Of a stretch of DNA of 64,000 bases, positions 32,979 to 41,075 are shown one piece after another. The notes under the pieces were generated by a model. It was not told where the DNA came from. It saw nothing but the letters and a program-made list of their open reading frames with translations, and did no database searches. Location of the stretch: contig NZ_JNZP01000030.1 of the NCBI RefSeq assembly GCF_000725545.1, positions 1 through 64,000 on the forward strand, read 5' to 3'. This stretch comes from Streptomyces exfoliatus (GTDB taxonomy: Bacteria; Actinomycetota; Actinomycetes; Streptomycetales; Streptomycetaceae). Positions within the stretch are counted from its first letter, which is position 1, and each line of letters starts with the position of its first letter. The position numbers and the translations under genes are program-made.

Positions 32979-33938
32979 TCACCACTCGGCGACGAGCGGC
33001 GTCTCCGGTTCGTGCCGCCGCCACGCCTCGGCGAGGCGTACGAGGCGGGCGGGGGCGGCGATGCCGCGCACGGTCGCGATCCTGCCGTCGACGATGTCGA
33101 ACGTCACGCAGCCGACGACCTGGTCGTCGAGCACGAAGAGGAGGGCGGGGGCGTCGTTGACGAGCTGGTAGTGGACGGCGAGCGCGCCCCCGGCCAGCCG
33201 CCGCTTCGCGGGGGTGGACTTGAAGCCGGCCCGCGCGATGGAGGCGACACGCTGCGGAGTGTCGAACCGCAGCAGCTTCTCGGCGAGACCGGCGCCGTCG
33301 GAGATCGCGGTCACGTCGTCGGTGAGCATCGCCACCAGCCGTTCGGTGCGGCCCGAGGAGGCCGCGGCGAGGAACTCCTCGACGATCCTGCGGGCGGCCG
33401 CAGGGTCGAGTTCGCCGCCGCCGCGGCGGCGCTCGGTGGTGACGTGACGTCGGGCCCGGTGGAGGTGCTGCTGGCTCGCGGACTCGGAGACGTCGAGGAT
33501 CTCGGCGATCTCGGCGTGGCTGTAGGAGAACGCCTCGCGCAGGACGTAGACGGCACGCTCCACGGGCGACAGACGCTCCATGAGGGTCAGCACGGCAAGG
33601 GAGACGGATTCGCGCTGCTCGAAGGTGCCGGCGGGGCCGAGCATCGGATCGCCGTCGAGGAGCGGTTCGGGCAGCCAGGCCCCGACGGCGCGCTCGCGGC
33701 GGACCTGTGCCGAGCGCAGCCGGTCGAGGCAGAGGTTGGTGACGACCTTGGTCAGCCATGCCTCCGGTGCCCTGATCAGCCGCCGGTCGGCGGCCTGCCA
33801 GTGCAGGAAGGCGTCCTGCACGGCGTCCTCGGCGTCGGCGGCCGAGCCGAGGAGACGGTAGGCCAGTGAGGCCAGCCGGTTCCGGCCGGCCTCGAACAGG
33901 CGGGTGTCGAAGCGGTCGTCGTCGGTCCTGCTGTCCAT
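32979..33938 (-). CDS. sigJ: ECF sigma factor with SnoaL-like C-terminus (ECF41/SigJ type)
   Basis: 319 aa. Sigma region 2 (LASLAYRLLGSAADAEDAVQDAFLHWQ) and region 4 (LSPVERAVYVLREAFSYSHAEIAEILDVSESASQQHLHRARRHV) are followed by a ~120-aa NTF2/SnoaL-like domain (VEEFLAAASSGRTERLVAMLTDDV…VDGRIATVRGIAAPARL). The WLPEP motif after region 2 is the ECF41 hallmark. In this group the C-terminal domain replaces an anti-sigma factor, both promoting and damping activity. It follows the oxidoreductase gene by 10 bp, the classical ECF41 arrangement with a redox-type partner. ATG at 33938. Confidence 0.9.
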   Translation of the reverse strand: MDSRTDDDRFDTRLFEAGRNRLASLAYRLLGSAADAEDAVQDAFLHWQAADRRLIRAPEAWLTKVVTNLCLDRLRSAQVRRERAVGAWLPEPLLDGDPMLGPAGTFEQRESVSLAVLTLMERLSPVERAVYVLREAFSYSHAEIAEILDVSESASQQHLHRARRHVTTERRRGGGELDPAAARRIVEEFLAAASSGRTERLVAMLTDDVTAISDGAGLAEKLLRFDTPQRVASIARAGFKSTPAKRRLAGGALAVHYQLVNDAPALLFVLDDQVVGCVTFDIVDGRIATVRGIAAPARLVRLAEAWRRHEPETPLVAEW

Positions 33939-33948
33939 GCGGACCACC

Positions 33949-35166
33949 CTAGACAACGGCCCTCTCCGCAGCGGCCTTTGGGGCGGTGGCCAGGCGGTTC
34001 CTGCGCTTGGGCAGACCGAAGGTGGGGTGGGAGGTGGCCCACAGCGACATGCCGAGGATGCCCGCCTTGATCCGGGCGGCCTTCCGGCCGCCCATGAACT
34101 TCGGCTTCGCCCGCGCTTCGCCGTCGACCATCTGCAGGATCCCGTCCCGCCGCCCGAGACTGATGTGGTTGCCCACGTACTCCAGCTTGCTCTTCGGGAT
34201 CTCGCGGCCGGTCAGGCGTCCCACGATCGCGGCCGTGGCCTGCCTGCCGGTGTATCCGGCCGAGGCGCAGGACATCGGCAGCGGCCTCCCGTTGTCGCCG
34301 ACCGCGTGGGCGCTGTCCCCGGCGGCGTAGACGTTCGGGTGGGAGACCGACCGCATGGTGTCGTCGACGACGATCCGGCCGTTCCCGGTGACTTCGAGAC
34401 CGGCGGCGGCGGCGAGCGGCGCGACCGCGAACCCGGCCGTCCACACGGTCGCGTCGGACGTCAGGACGGTGCCGTCGGCACACCGCACCCGCGTCGCCTC
34501 CACGGCCTCGACGGTGGTGTGCTCGACGACGGTGACGCCCAGCCGGTCGCAGGCCCGACGCAGGTGGGCGCGGGCTCCGGGGGAGAGCGGGGCGCCCAGC
34601 TCGCCCCGGGCGATCAGCGTGACCGACAGGCCGGGCCGGGATTCGGCGATCTCGGTGGCGGTCTCGATGCCGGTCAGCCCGTCGCCGACCACCACCACGC
34701 TGCGGCCCTCTCCCGGCCCGCCCTGCCTGTCCGGGCTCTCCAGGCTGTCCAGTCGTTCGCGCAGGCGCAGCGCCGAGGGCCGGCCGGTGACGTCGAAGGC
34801 GTGCTCGGCCGCACCGGGTACGCCGCTGTGGGCCACGTGGCTGCCGAGGGCGTAGAGCAGCGTGTCGTAGTCGAGCTCGCCGTCTCCGTCGGCGCCGGCC
34901 AGGGCGACGATCCGGCGGTCGGGGTCGATGGCGGTGACACGGGCCAGGCGGAGTCGTACCTCCGTGCCCGCGAAGACCTCGGTGAGTCGCGGAGCCTCGA
35001 TCTCCTGGCCGGCCGCGAGCTGGTGGAGCCGCAGCCGCTGGACGAAGTCGGGCTCGGCGTTGACCACGGTGATCTCGGTGTCCTCCGGGGACAGCCGGCG
35101 GGCGAGGGTGCCGGCCGCGTAGGCCCCGGCATAGCCGGCGCCGAGGACGACGATGCGGTGCTTCAT
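33949..35166 (-). CDS. NDH-2-like FAD/NAD(P)-dependent oxidoreductase, sigma-factor partner
   Basis: 405 aa. An N-terminal FAD loop (VVLGAGYAGAYAAGTLARRL), a second dinucleotide-binding loop around residue 165 (VVVVGDGLTGIETATEIAE), and the FAD-contact motif VYAAGDSAHAVGDNGRPLPMSCASAGYTGRQ define the pyridine nucleotide-disulfide/NADH dehydrogenase-2 fold. No redox-active Cys pair (CxxxxC) is present, so it is not a disulfide reductase. A basic C-terminal tail (RRNRLATAPKAAAERAVV) may touch the membrane. First gene of the operon with the ECF41 sigma gene; ATG at 35166. It is the likely target and functional partner of the sigma factor. Confidence 0.85.
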   Translation of the reverse strand: MKHRIVVLGAGYAGAYAAGTLARRLSPEDTEITVVNAEPDFVQRLRLHQLAAGQEIEAPRLTEVFAGTEVRLRLARVTAIDPDRRIVALAGADGDGELDYDTLLYALGSHVAHSGVPGAAEHAFDVTGRPSALRLRERLDSLESPDRQGGPGEGRSVVVVGDGLTGIETATEIAESRPGLSVTLIARGELGAPLSPGARAHLRRACDRLGVTVVEHTTVEAVEATRVRCADGTVLTSDATVWTAGFAVAPLAAAAGLEVTGNGRIVVDDTMRSVSHPNVYAAGDSAHAVGDNGRPLPMSCASAGYTGRQATAAIVGRLTGREIPKSKLEYVGNHISLGRRDGILQMVDGEARAKPKFMGGRKAARIKAGILGMSLWATSHPTFGLPKRRNRLATAPKAAAERAVV

Positions 35167-35210
35167 GTGCTGCTCCTGTCGGTCTGTCGGTTCGCTTGCT
35201 CTCGGTGGTT

Positions 35211-35240
35211 GAGCGGAACAGCACCCCGATTCCTGACAGG
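35211..35240 (-). promoter_or_regulatory. possible ECF-type promoter of the oxidoreductase/sigma operon
   Basis: On the minus strand TGTCAGG is followed 15-16 bp later by TTCCGCTC, 45-75 bp before the oxidoreductase ATG. It partly resembles the ECF41 promoter (TGTCACA…CGTC), which would make the operon autoregulated. Tentative. Confidence 0.35.
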
Positions 35241-35247
35241 AAAAGAA

Positions 35248-35263
35248 TGTGACCTGAGTCACA
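35248..35263. promoter_or_regulatory. CRP-like palindrome
   Basis: TGTGA-CCTGAG-TCACA, the exact CRP half-sites with 6-bp spacing (6-bp perfect arms TGTGAC/GTCACA). It lies 82-97 bp upstream of the oxidoreductase gene and ~115 bp from the divergent DUF5685 gene, so a CRP/FNR-family regulator could act on either. Confidence 0.6.
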
Positions 35264-35376
35264 TGTCGGCTCGCGCGCTCCACGCCGTCCTCGACGGCCA
35301 CGGCGCGACGGCCCCTGGGACGGCTTAGGATGTCGGCCGCATATGCGGGCAGCTGTATCTACGGGGGAGAACTTCG

Positions 35377-36774
35377 GTGTTCGGAATCATCAGGCCGTGC
35401 AGGCATCGCCTGGGCGAGGGCCTGCGTACCGAGTGGATGGCGCACCTGTGCGGGTTGTGCCTGTCGTTGCGCAGTGAGTACGGGCAGTTCGCGAGGGTGG
35501 CCACCAACTACGACGGTCTGATCGTCTCGGTCCTGACCGAAGCGCAGTCGGAGCGCAGCGGCGACTGGCGTCGGGGCGCCGGGCCGTGTCCGCTGCGCGG
35601 GATGCGATCCGCGGACGTGGCGCAGGGCGAAGGGGCGCGGCTGGCGGCGACGGTGTCGCTGGTGCTGGCCGCGGCGAAGATCCGCGACCATGTGGCCGAC
35701 GGTGACGGTCTGCTCGGGCGTCGCCCGGTGACCCTCGCGGCCCGCCGGATCGCCCAGGGCTGGGACCGCGCGGGCGCGGTGGGCGGCGAACGGCTGGGCT
35801 TCGACACCGCGTTGCTGCTCGACGCGGTCGAACGCCAGCCGGAGATCGAGCGGTCGACCGGTCCCGGCGGCTCGCTCCTGACGGTCACGGAGCCGACGGA
35901 GACGGCGACCGCCGCCGCCTTCGCGTACACCGCCGTGCTCGCCGGCCGCCCCGGCAACACCGAACCGCTGACGGAGGCGGGCCGACTGTTCGGCCGCCTG
36001 GCGCACCTGCTGGACGCGGTGGAGGACCTGGACGCGGACAAGGCGTCCGGCGCGTGGAACCCGGTCGCCGTGACCGGTGCGGACCGCGCCGAGGTGCGCC
36101 GGCTCTGCGACGACGCCGTGCACGGCATCCGACTTGCCCTGTCCGACGCCGAGTTCGTCGACGACAGCCTGGTGCGGGCGCTCCTGGGTGTCGAGCTGGA
36201 ACGTGCCGTCGACCGGGTCTTCGACCCCCGGCACGCGCAGCACCGCCACCGTCCGCAGGCGCGCACCCTGCGGGTACTGCCCTGGCTGGGGCGTCGTACG
36301 GCGACGGAGACGCCCGCGGACACCGGCACCGCCACGGGCCCGTCCTGCGGCGTCGGGGCGCTCGGGGGCGTGGCTCCCGAGGGCGCGGCGAGGGCGCAGG
36401 ACCGGCCGCAGGAGGGGCAGTGCCGGCGGTGTGGCGAGTGGCGCCGGCTGTGCAGGGACTGCCGGTTGTGCTTCAACTGCTGCAACTGCGACGCCGACGA
36501 AGGGGAACCCCTGGAGTTCGGTGACGGCGGGTCCAGCAGCGGCACCGGCGGCGGCTCGAACCAGGGCGGTTCCGGGCGTGACGGCTGGGGCGGCCAGGGC
36601 GGCGGCAACTCGGGCGGCAACTCCGGCGGGTCATGGGGCGGTTCGGGCGGCGGTCAGGGGTCCGGCGGCTCCGGCGGCTCCGGCGGTTCCGGCGGCGGCT
36701 CGGGTGACGGCTGCGGCGGCGGTGGCGGAGGCTGCTGCAACCCGTGCAAGTGCTGCTGTGACTGCTGCGACTGA
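35377..36774 (+). CDS. DUF5685 family protein with Gly/Ser/Cys-rich tail
   Basis: 465 aa. GTG at 35377 with a GGGGGAGA site. Residues ~1-300 are the DUF5685 body: FGIIRPCRHRLGEGL, HLCGLCLSLRSEYGQFARVATNYDGLIVSVL (C-x2-C near residue 26), LLGVELERAVDRVFDP, predicted all-helical. Residues ~345-375 carry dense Cys motifs (CRRCGEWRRLCRDCRLCFNCCNC). Then follow ~75 residues of Gly/Ser/Gln repeats and an end with nine Cys in the last 20 residues. The Cys-rich parts suggest metal binding or lipid modification. Similar tails occur in some Streptomyces homologues, but function is unknown. It stands alone, with no evident partner. Confidence 0.75.
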   Translation: MFGIIRPCRHRLGEGLRTEWMAHLCGLCLSLRSEYGQFARVATNYDGLIVSVLTEAQSERSGDWRRGAGPCPLRGMRSADVAQGEGARLAATVSLVLAAAKIRDHVADGDGLLGRRPVTLAARRIAQGWDRAGAVGGERLGFDTALLLDAVERQPEIERSTGPGGSLLTVTEPTETATAAAFAYTAVLAGRPGNTEPLTEAGRLFGRLAHLLDAVEDLDADKASGAWNPVAVTGADRAEVRRLCDDAVHGIRLALSDAEFVDDSLVRALLGVELERAVDRVFDPRHAQHRHRPQARTLRVLPWLGRRTATETPADTGTATGPSCGVGALGGVAPEGAARAQDRPQEGQCRRCGEWRRLCRDCRLCFNCCNCDADEGEPLEFGDGGSSSGTGGGSNQGGSGRDGWGGQGGGNSGGNSGGSWGGSGGGQGSGGSGGSGGSGGGSGDGCGGGGGGCCNPCKCCCDCCD

Positions 36775-36790
36775 ATGACGGAACAGCGCG

Positions 36791-36862
36791 GCGGGCCCGA
36801 CCACCGGGCCCGCCCCGCGGCCGTCCCCGACCACCGGGGGCCCGCCCCGCGGCCGTCCCCCA
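36791..36862. repeat. terminator-like hairpin within a ~32-bp tandem duplication
   Basis: GCGGGCCCG (36791-36799), 5-nt loop, CGGGCCCGC (36805-36813) is a perfect 9-bp stem. The segment CCGACCACCGGGCCCGCCCC…GCGGCCGTCCC is present twice in tandem (units starting near 36798 and 36828; the second has two extra G). It sits between the convergent stops of the DUF5685 gene (36774) and MerR gene (36875), so it probably serves as a duplicated bidirectional terminator. Confidence 0.65.
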
Positions 36863-36874
36863 GGCGGGATGCCG

Positions 36875-37651
36875 TCACTGACGCGGGACGAAGATGCCGG
36901 CCGCGCGCAGGTTCGCCTCGATCAGGGTGTTCAGCCGGGCGACGGCCGGTGCCTCGTCCTCCCGGTGGTGGTTGACGAGCCCGTACCGGGAGGCCGCGTC
37001 GGACCGGCTCGGAAACCCGGTGGGCCTGGCGAGCAGCGCGCGGTCCGCCAGCAGCTTCTCGGACAGCGCGGACGCCAGCTCGTCGATCCGCGGATCGTCC
37101 GGATCCCAGGAAGCGGCCTCCCAGCCGCGCTTGGTCAGTTCGACGTGCTCGGGATCGTCGAGGAGGTGCTCGAGCCGGGTCAGGAAGCTGTCGAAGATCT
37201 CCGGAACCAGCGCCCGGGCCAGCACCAGGGCCTCTCGCTGACCGGCCACGTAGTCGGAGGTGAAGCCGAGACCGGCGAGCCGCTCCAGGACGGCGCAGGC
37301 CCGGTCGGGCAGCAGGACCCGGTCGCCGTGGGCGAGCCGGTGCAGGGTGTCGCGGCGCGCGACCAGGTCCTCGATCCGTTCGGTGAGCCGACGGTGGACG
37401 TCGTCGAGGGCGGCGGCGAACCGCTCGGGGTCGGCGTCGAGCAGATCACCGATCTCCGCCAGCGGCACGCCCGCCCCGGCCAGCGTCCGGACCTGGATCA
37501 GCCGGAGCAGGTCGCCCGACCCGTAACGCCGGTAGCCGGAGCCGTCGCGTTCCGGCTCGGCGAGCAGGCCGAGCCGGTGGTAGTGCCGCACCGTCTTGAC
37601 GGTGACGCCGACGAACGCGGCCGCCTGACCGATCGTGAGTCCGCCCGCCAT
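36875..37651 (-). CDS. MerR-family regulator
   Basis: 258 aa. The N-terminal winged helix (LTIGQAAAFVGVTVKTVRHYHRLGLLAEPERDGSGYRRYGSGDLLRLIQVRTLAGAGVPLAEIG) is typical. A coiled region (~75-115) leads to a larger C-terminal helical domain (~120-258) with no Cys cluster, so the ligand is probably organic rather than a metal. Longer than metal sensors, like drug-type MerR proteins. ATG at 37651. Divergent from the serine hydrolase gene at 37879; the palindrome TGACC-TTG-GGTCA (37801-37813) lies between them. Confidence 0.85.
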   Translation of the reverse strand: MAGGLTIGQAAAFVGVTVKTVRHYHRLGLLAEPERDGSGYRRYGSGDLLRLIQVRTLAGAGVPLAEIGDLLDADPERFAAALDDVHRRLTERIEDLVARRDTLHRLAHGDRVLLPDRACAVLERLAGLGFTSDYVAGQREALVLARALVPEIFDSFLTRLEHLLDDPEHVELTKRGWEAASWDPDDPRIDELASALSEKLLADRALLARPTGFPSRSDAASRYGLVNHHREDEAPAVARLNTLIEANLRAAGIFVPRQ

Positions 37652-37800
37652 GGGATCAACACCCTTCCGTATCGAGGGCGGTCAGGGCACGGGCGGGCAG
37701 GTCGGCCGCCTTCGGGTACGGGTCGCGGGTGATCACGCGGCGAGGGTAGCGCGCCCCTCTTCCGGCACGTCACCCCTTCTCCCGGAACGGGGCTTGAGGT

Positions 37801-37813
37801 TGACCTTGGGTCA
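37801..37813. promoter_or_regulatory. candidate MerR operator
   Basis: TGACC-TTG-GGTCA, perfect 5-bp arms, overlapping a TTGACC -35-like hexamer (37800-37805) in the MerR/serine hydrolase gap, 65 bp before the hydrolase ATG. Short arms, so not certain. Confidence 0.5.
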
Positions 37814-37878
37814 GGGTGCACGCTCCTCGTACGGCCGCAGCGCGCCGCACACCCACCCTCACGAGGCGAGGAACGACC

Positions 37879-38997
37879 ATGACCGAGTCCCTCCACACCA
37901 CCACCACCGACTCCGCTGCCGGAAACGGGCGTCCGGAGCTGCGGAAGGCCCTCCAGGACATCGTCGACTCCGGAGTCATGGGAGTACAGCTGCGCGTGCA
38001 GGACGAGCGGGGCCGGTGGGTCGGCAGCGCCGGGGTGAGCGAGCTGGGCGGGACCGCGGAGCCGCCCACCGACGGTCACTTCCGGATCGGCAGCAACACC
38101 AAGACCTTCACCGCGACCCTCGTGCTGCAACTGGTGGCCGAGGGGAGGATCGGCCTCGACACCCCGGTGGCCGATTACCTGCCCGAGTTCGCGCTCGACC
38201 GGCGGATCACCGTGCGGATGCTGCTGCAGCACACCAGCGGGGTGTTCAACCACACCGGCGAGTACGAGGCGGACGGGACGATCGTGCCGGGGATCCCCTC
38301 CACGATCGCGGGCAAGGAGTGGGTCGACAAGCGGTTCCACACCTACCGGGACGAGGAGCTCGTACGGCTCTCGCTGTCCAGGCCGGCGCGGTTCGAACCG
38401 GGTTCCGGCTGGAGCTACTCCAACACCAACTACGTACTCGCCAGGCTGCTGGTCGAGAAGGTCACCGGCCGCTCGTGCGCCGAGGAGACGCGGCGGCGGA
38501 TCCTGGAGCCGCTCGGCCTGTCGGGCACCGTGGTGCCGGGCACCTCGCCGGAGGTCCCCGCACCGCACGCCCGCGCCTACTACCGGTACGAGGACGCGGG
38601 CCGCGAGGAGACGGTCGACGTCACCTGCCACAACCCCTCCTGGATCTCCGCGGGCGGCGACATGATCTCCACCACCGAGGACCTCCACACGTTCATCTCC
38701 GCGCTCGCGTCCGGCAGGCTCCTGCCGGCCCCTCTCCTCGCCGAGATGCGCACGCCGCACGCCTCGAGCGGCTTCGGCCTCGGGCTGCGCGTGCAGGAGG
38801 TGGGCGACGGCGGTGAGACCGTCCTCTTCCACAACGGCGGCCACAGCGGCCACGCGGCGCTCATGTACAGCACGCCCGACGGCCGCAGGACCCTGACCGC
38901 CGCGCTCAACTACGTGGACGACGCCGCGCTGTCCCTGGCCGAGGCGTTCCAGAAGACGCAGGAGCGGCTCGTCGAGGCGGTGTTCGGCGGCCGGTGA
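37879..38997 (+). CDS. serine hydrolase of the beta-lactamase/DD-peptidase family (class C type)
   Basis: 372 aa, no signal peptide. Motifs: S72-N-T-K75 (HFRIGSNTKTFTA), Y180-S-N182 (GSGWSYSNTNYVLARLLVEKVTGRS) and H-N-G-G-H322-S-G in place of KTG. This is the D-alanyl-D-alanine carboxypeptidase B/esterase EstB group. Lack of an export signal argues for an intracellular esterase, amidase or beta-lactam-like ester hydrolysis rather than cell-wall work. ATG at 37879 behind GAGGCGAGGAA. Divergent from and probably controlled by the MerR gene. Confidence 0.85.
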   Translation: MTESLHTTTTDSAAGNGRPELRKALQDIVDSGVMGVQLRVQDERGRWVGSAGVSELGGTAEPPTDGHFRIGSNTKTFTATLVLQLVAEGRIGLDTPVADYLPEFALDRRITVRMLLQHTSGVFNHTGEYEADGTIVPGIPSTIAGKEWVDKRFHTYRDEELVRLSLSRPARFEPGSGWSYSNTNYVLARLLVEKVTGRSCAEETRRRILEPLGLSGTVVPGTSPEVPAPHARAYYRYEDAGREETVDVTCHNPSWISAGGDMISTTEDLHTFISALASGRLLPAPLLAEMRTPHASSGFGLGLRVQEVGDGGETVLFHNGGHSGHAALMYSTPDGRRTLTAALNYVDDAALSLAEAFQKTQERLVEAVFGGR

Positions 38998-39028
38998 CGC
39001 CGGATCCCCGGCGGTCGGCGGTCAGCGG

Positions 39029-40960
39029 TCACTGGCCGGCCTCCGTCCGACGTCCGCCGAGGAGTTCGGCGAGGCCACCGCGTGTGGCGGCGATGACCAC
39101 ACGGTCCTCCGGCCGCAGCACGTAGCCGGGGTGGAGGTCCCAGAGCAGCTGCGGCCGCTCCCCGTCCTGGTGCGCGGAGGCGAGGTCGGGGCGGCGCGCG
39201 GCGGGGGACGCCGTGTCGAGCGCGAGGACCCGCCACGCTCCCGGGCGGAACGCCTCGGAGACGGTCCGGCCCTCGAACGGGGGGTGGTCGGCGACGGACA
39301 GGGCGGCGAACAGCAGGACCTTGCGTTCGACCGGGATGGCGCCGAGGATCTGGCGGCCCATCATCGCTCCGGCGAACGCGGGCGCGGCGAGGTGGGTGAC
39401 GCTGCGGCTGCGGGTGAGGGCCTCGGGGTGGGCGGTGCGCAGGGTGCGGTAGACGACGGTGGCGAAGTCGTCGTCGTACAGCCGCAGGGCGACGCGCAGG
39501 TCGGGCTTGACCGTACGGCCGTAGAGCGTGGCCTCCAGGTTGGTGGTGTCGGAGCTGGTGAGGGCGAGCAGGGCGTGCGCCCGGTGGATCTTGGCGGCCT
39601 CCAGGACGCCGGCCTCGGTGACGTCACCGAGGACGACGGGAATGCCGAGGCTGCGGGCGAGCGGGATGCCGCGGGCGTCGGCGTCCTCCTCGACGCAGAC
39701 GACGGGGATGTCGAGCTCTCGCAGCCGGGCGAGGACACGGCTGCCGATCTTGCCGAGGCCGAGCAGCACGACGTGGCCGGCCAGGCCCCGGGGCGGGCGG
39801 CGCAGGGCCCCCGCGGCGCGGAAGGTGCCGAGCGCCTCCAGTGCTCCCGCGACCAGGAGCGGCAGCAGGGCGAGGCCGACGAGACCGGTCAGGAGCTGGA
39901 GGATCTGGTGGGTGACCGGCGCGCCGATCGCGGGATCGTTGATGGAGAAGAGGTCGAGGAGCGTGACGTACGCGGCGTGCAGGAGGTCTGCTTCGGTCAG
40001 CAGCATGGTGGTGAGCGTGAGGCCGAGGACGGAGGCGACGATGCAGGCGAGCGCCCAGCGCAGGCGGCTGGAGAAGAGCGCGCGAAGCGGCGCCCCGCGC
40101 CGGGCGAGGCGTCGGGCGGACAGGGCGGGACCGGCGTACCTGACGGTCTCCAGGACGACGCTGCCGCGTCCGGCGGCGCTCGCCACGGCCCGGTCGTCGG
40201 GCAGGAGCAGAGGACCGTGGCTGCCGCTGGCGTCGGAGCCCTCGGCACCCGCCGGGTCGGCGGTGGTGGACGACAGGAGCGCCAGGGTGCACAGGCCCGG
40301 GTCCGGTGTCTCGCCGCGTCCGGGCGGGGTGCGTTCGGCGGCGCGCAGGAGGACGCCGTCGGCCTGGACGACCTTGCTCGTCCCTGCGACGGCGGAGGCG
40401 GCCAGCGCGGGGGCCGCGGTGTCCGCGTCGGACAGGACGGTGGTGGAGGCGTCGAGGAGGGCCCGGTCGGTGCCGGGCGCGCTCAGGAGGGCGGCCTGGT
40501 CGAGGAGTTCCTCCAGGTGCTGCCCGAGCTTGCGGTTGTACATGCGGACCACGAGCCGCAGACCGGGGTTGAGCCTGCGGGCCGCGAGCGCGGCGCGCAG
40601 GTTGGTCTCGTCGTCCTCGTACAGCAGCGCCAGAGCCGCCGCCCGCTCCACGCCCGCCCGCAGCAGCGCCGCCTCGGTGGGGGCGTGTGACGCGATGTGC
40701 CACGAGGGCGGTACGGGTCCCCAGCGGGTGTCCTGGGCGACGGGACCACCGGAGCGGCGCAGCAGCCGTGCCACCCGGGACGGTACGGCGCCCGTCTCGG
40801 TCGCTTCCTCCTGGTCGCCGGGAGCGACGACGACGATCCGCTGGTGGTAGACGTACCGCAGTTCGGTGGCCAGCCGCTGCGTGAGCCCGTCGTCGCCGCA
40901 GACCACCATGTGGCCGCTCTCCTGCGGCTCTCGGACTTCCTGTCGCGGTAACGCGATCAC
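39029..40960 (-). CDS. two-RCK (TrkA-N) ion-channel-like membrane protein
   Basis: 643 aa from a GTG at 40960 with a GGGGGA site. Residues ~15-240 are a first RCK/TrkA-N-like domain (HMVVCGDDGLTQRLATELRYVYHQRIVVVAPGD). Two-three membrane segments follow at ~305-385 with an extracytoplasmic loop (LFSSRLRWALACIVASVLGLTLTTMLL, LLPLLVAGALEAL). A second, canonical RCK follows (~405-640): GLAGHVVLLGLGKIGSRVLARLRELDIPVVCVEEDADARGIPLARSLGIPVVLGD. This resembles the CASTOR/POLLUX-related ion channels. Probably a ligand- or NAD-gated K+ or other cation channel. Divergent from a GNAT gene. Confidence 0.85.
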   Translation of the reverse strand: MIALPRQEVREPQESGHMVVCGDDGLTQRLATELRYVYHQRIVVVAPGDQEEATETGAVPSRVARLLRRSGGPVAQDTRWGPVPPSWHIASHAPTEAALLRAGVERAAALALLYEDDETNLRAALAARRLNPGLRLVVRMYNRKLGQHLEELLDQAALLSAPGTDRALLDASTTVLSDADTAAPALAASAVAGTSKVVQADGVLLRAAERTPPGRGETPDPGLCTLALLSSTTADPAGAEGSDASGSHGPLLLPDDRAVASAAGRGSVVLETVRYAGPALSARRLARRGAPLRALFSSRLRWALACIVASVLGLTLTTMLLTEADLLHAAYVTLLDLFSINDPAIGAPVTHQILQLLTGLVGLALLPLLVAGALEALGTFRAAGALRRPPRGLAGHVVLLGLGKIGSRVLARLRELDIPVVCVEEDADARGIPLARSLGIPVVLGDVTEAGVLEAAKIHRAHALLALTSSDTTNLEATLYGRTVKPDLRVALRLYDDDFATVVYRTLRTAHPEALTRSRSVTHLAAPAFAGAMMGRQILGAIPVERKVLLFAALSVADHPPFEGRTVSEAFRPGAWRVLALDTASPAARRPDLASAHQDGERPQLLWDLHPGYVLRPEDRVVIAATRGGLAELLGGRRTEAGQ

Positions 40961-41075
40961 GTTTCCCCCGTGTTCGAACGGACCTGCCCGGCCCGGCAGG
41001 AGTGTACGGCGGCGGGGCGCGCGGCCGTCGGCCCGTACCGGACGCCCCCTCCGGGCGTTGTGGCAGGATGCCGGG

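Noticed and set aside
30622..33759. A >1000-codon open frame on the minus strand across several genes
   Set aside because: It runs antisense to membrane-protein and DM13 genes and through a terminator, and contains no recognisable domain except the small SHOCT piece, which has its own start in another frame.
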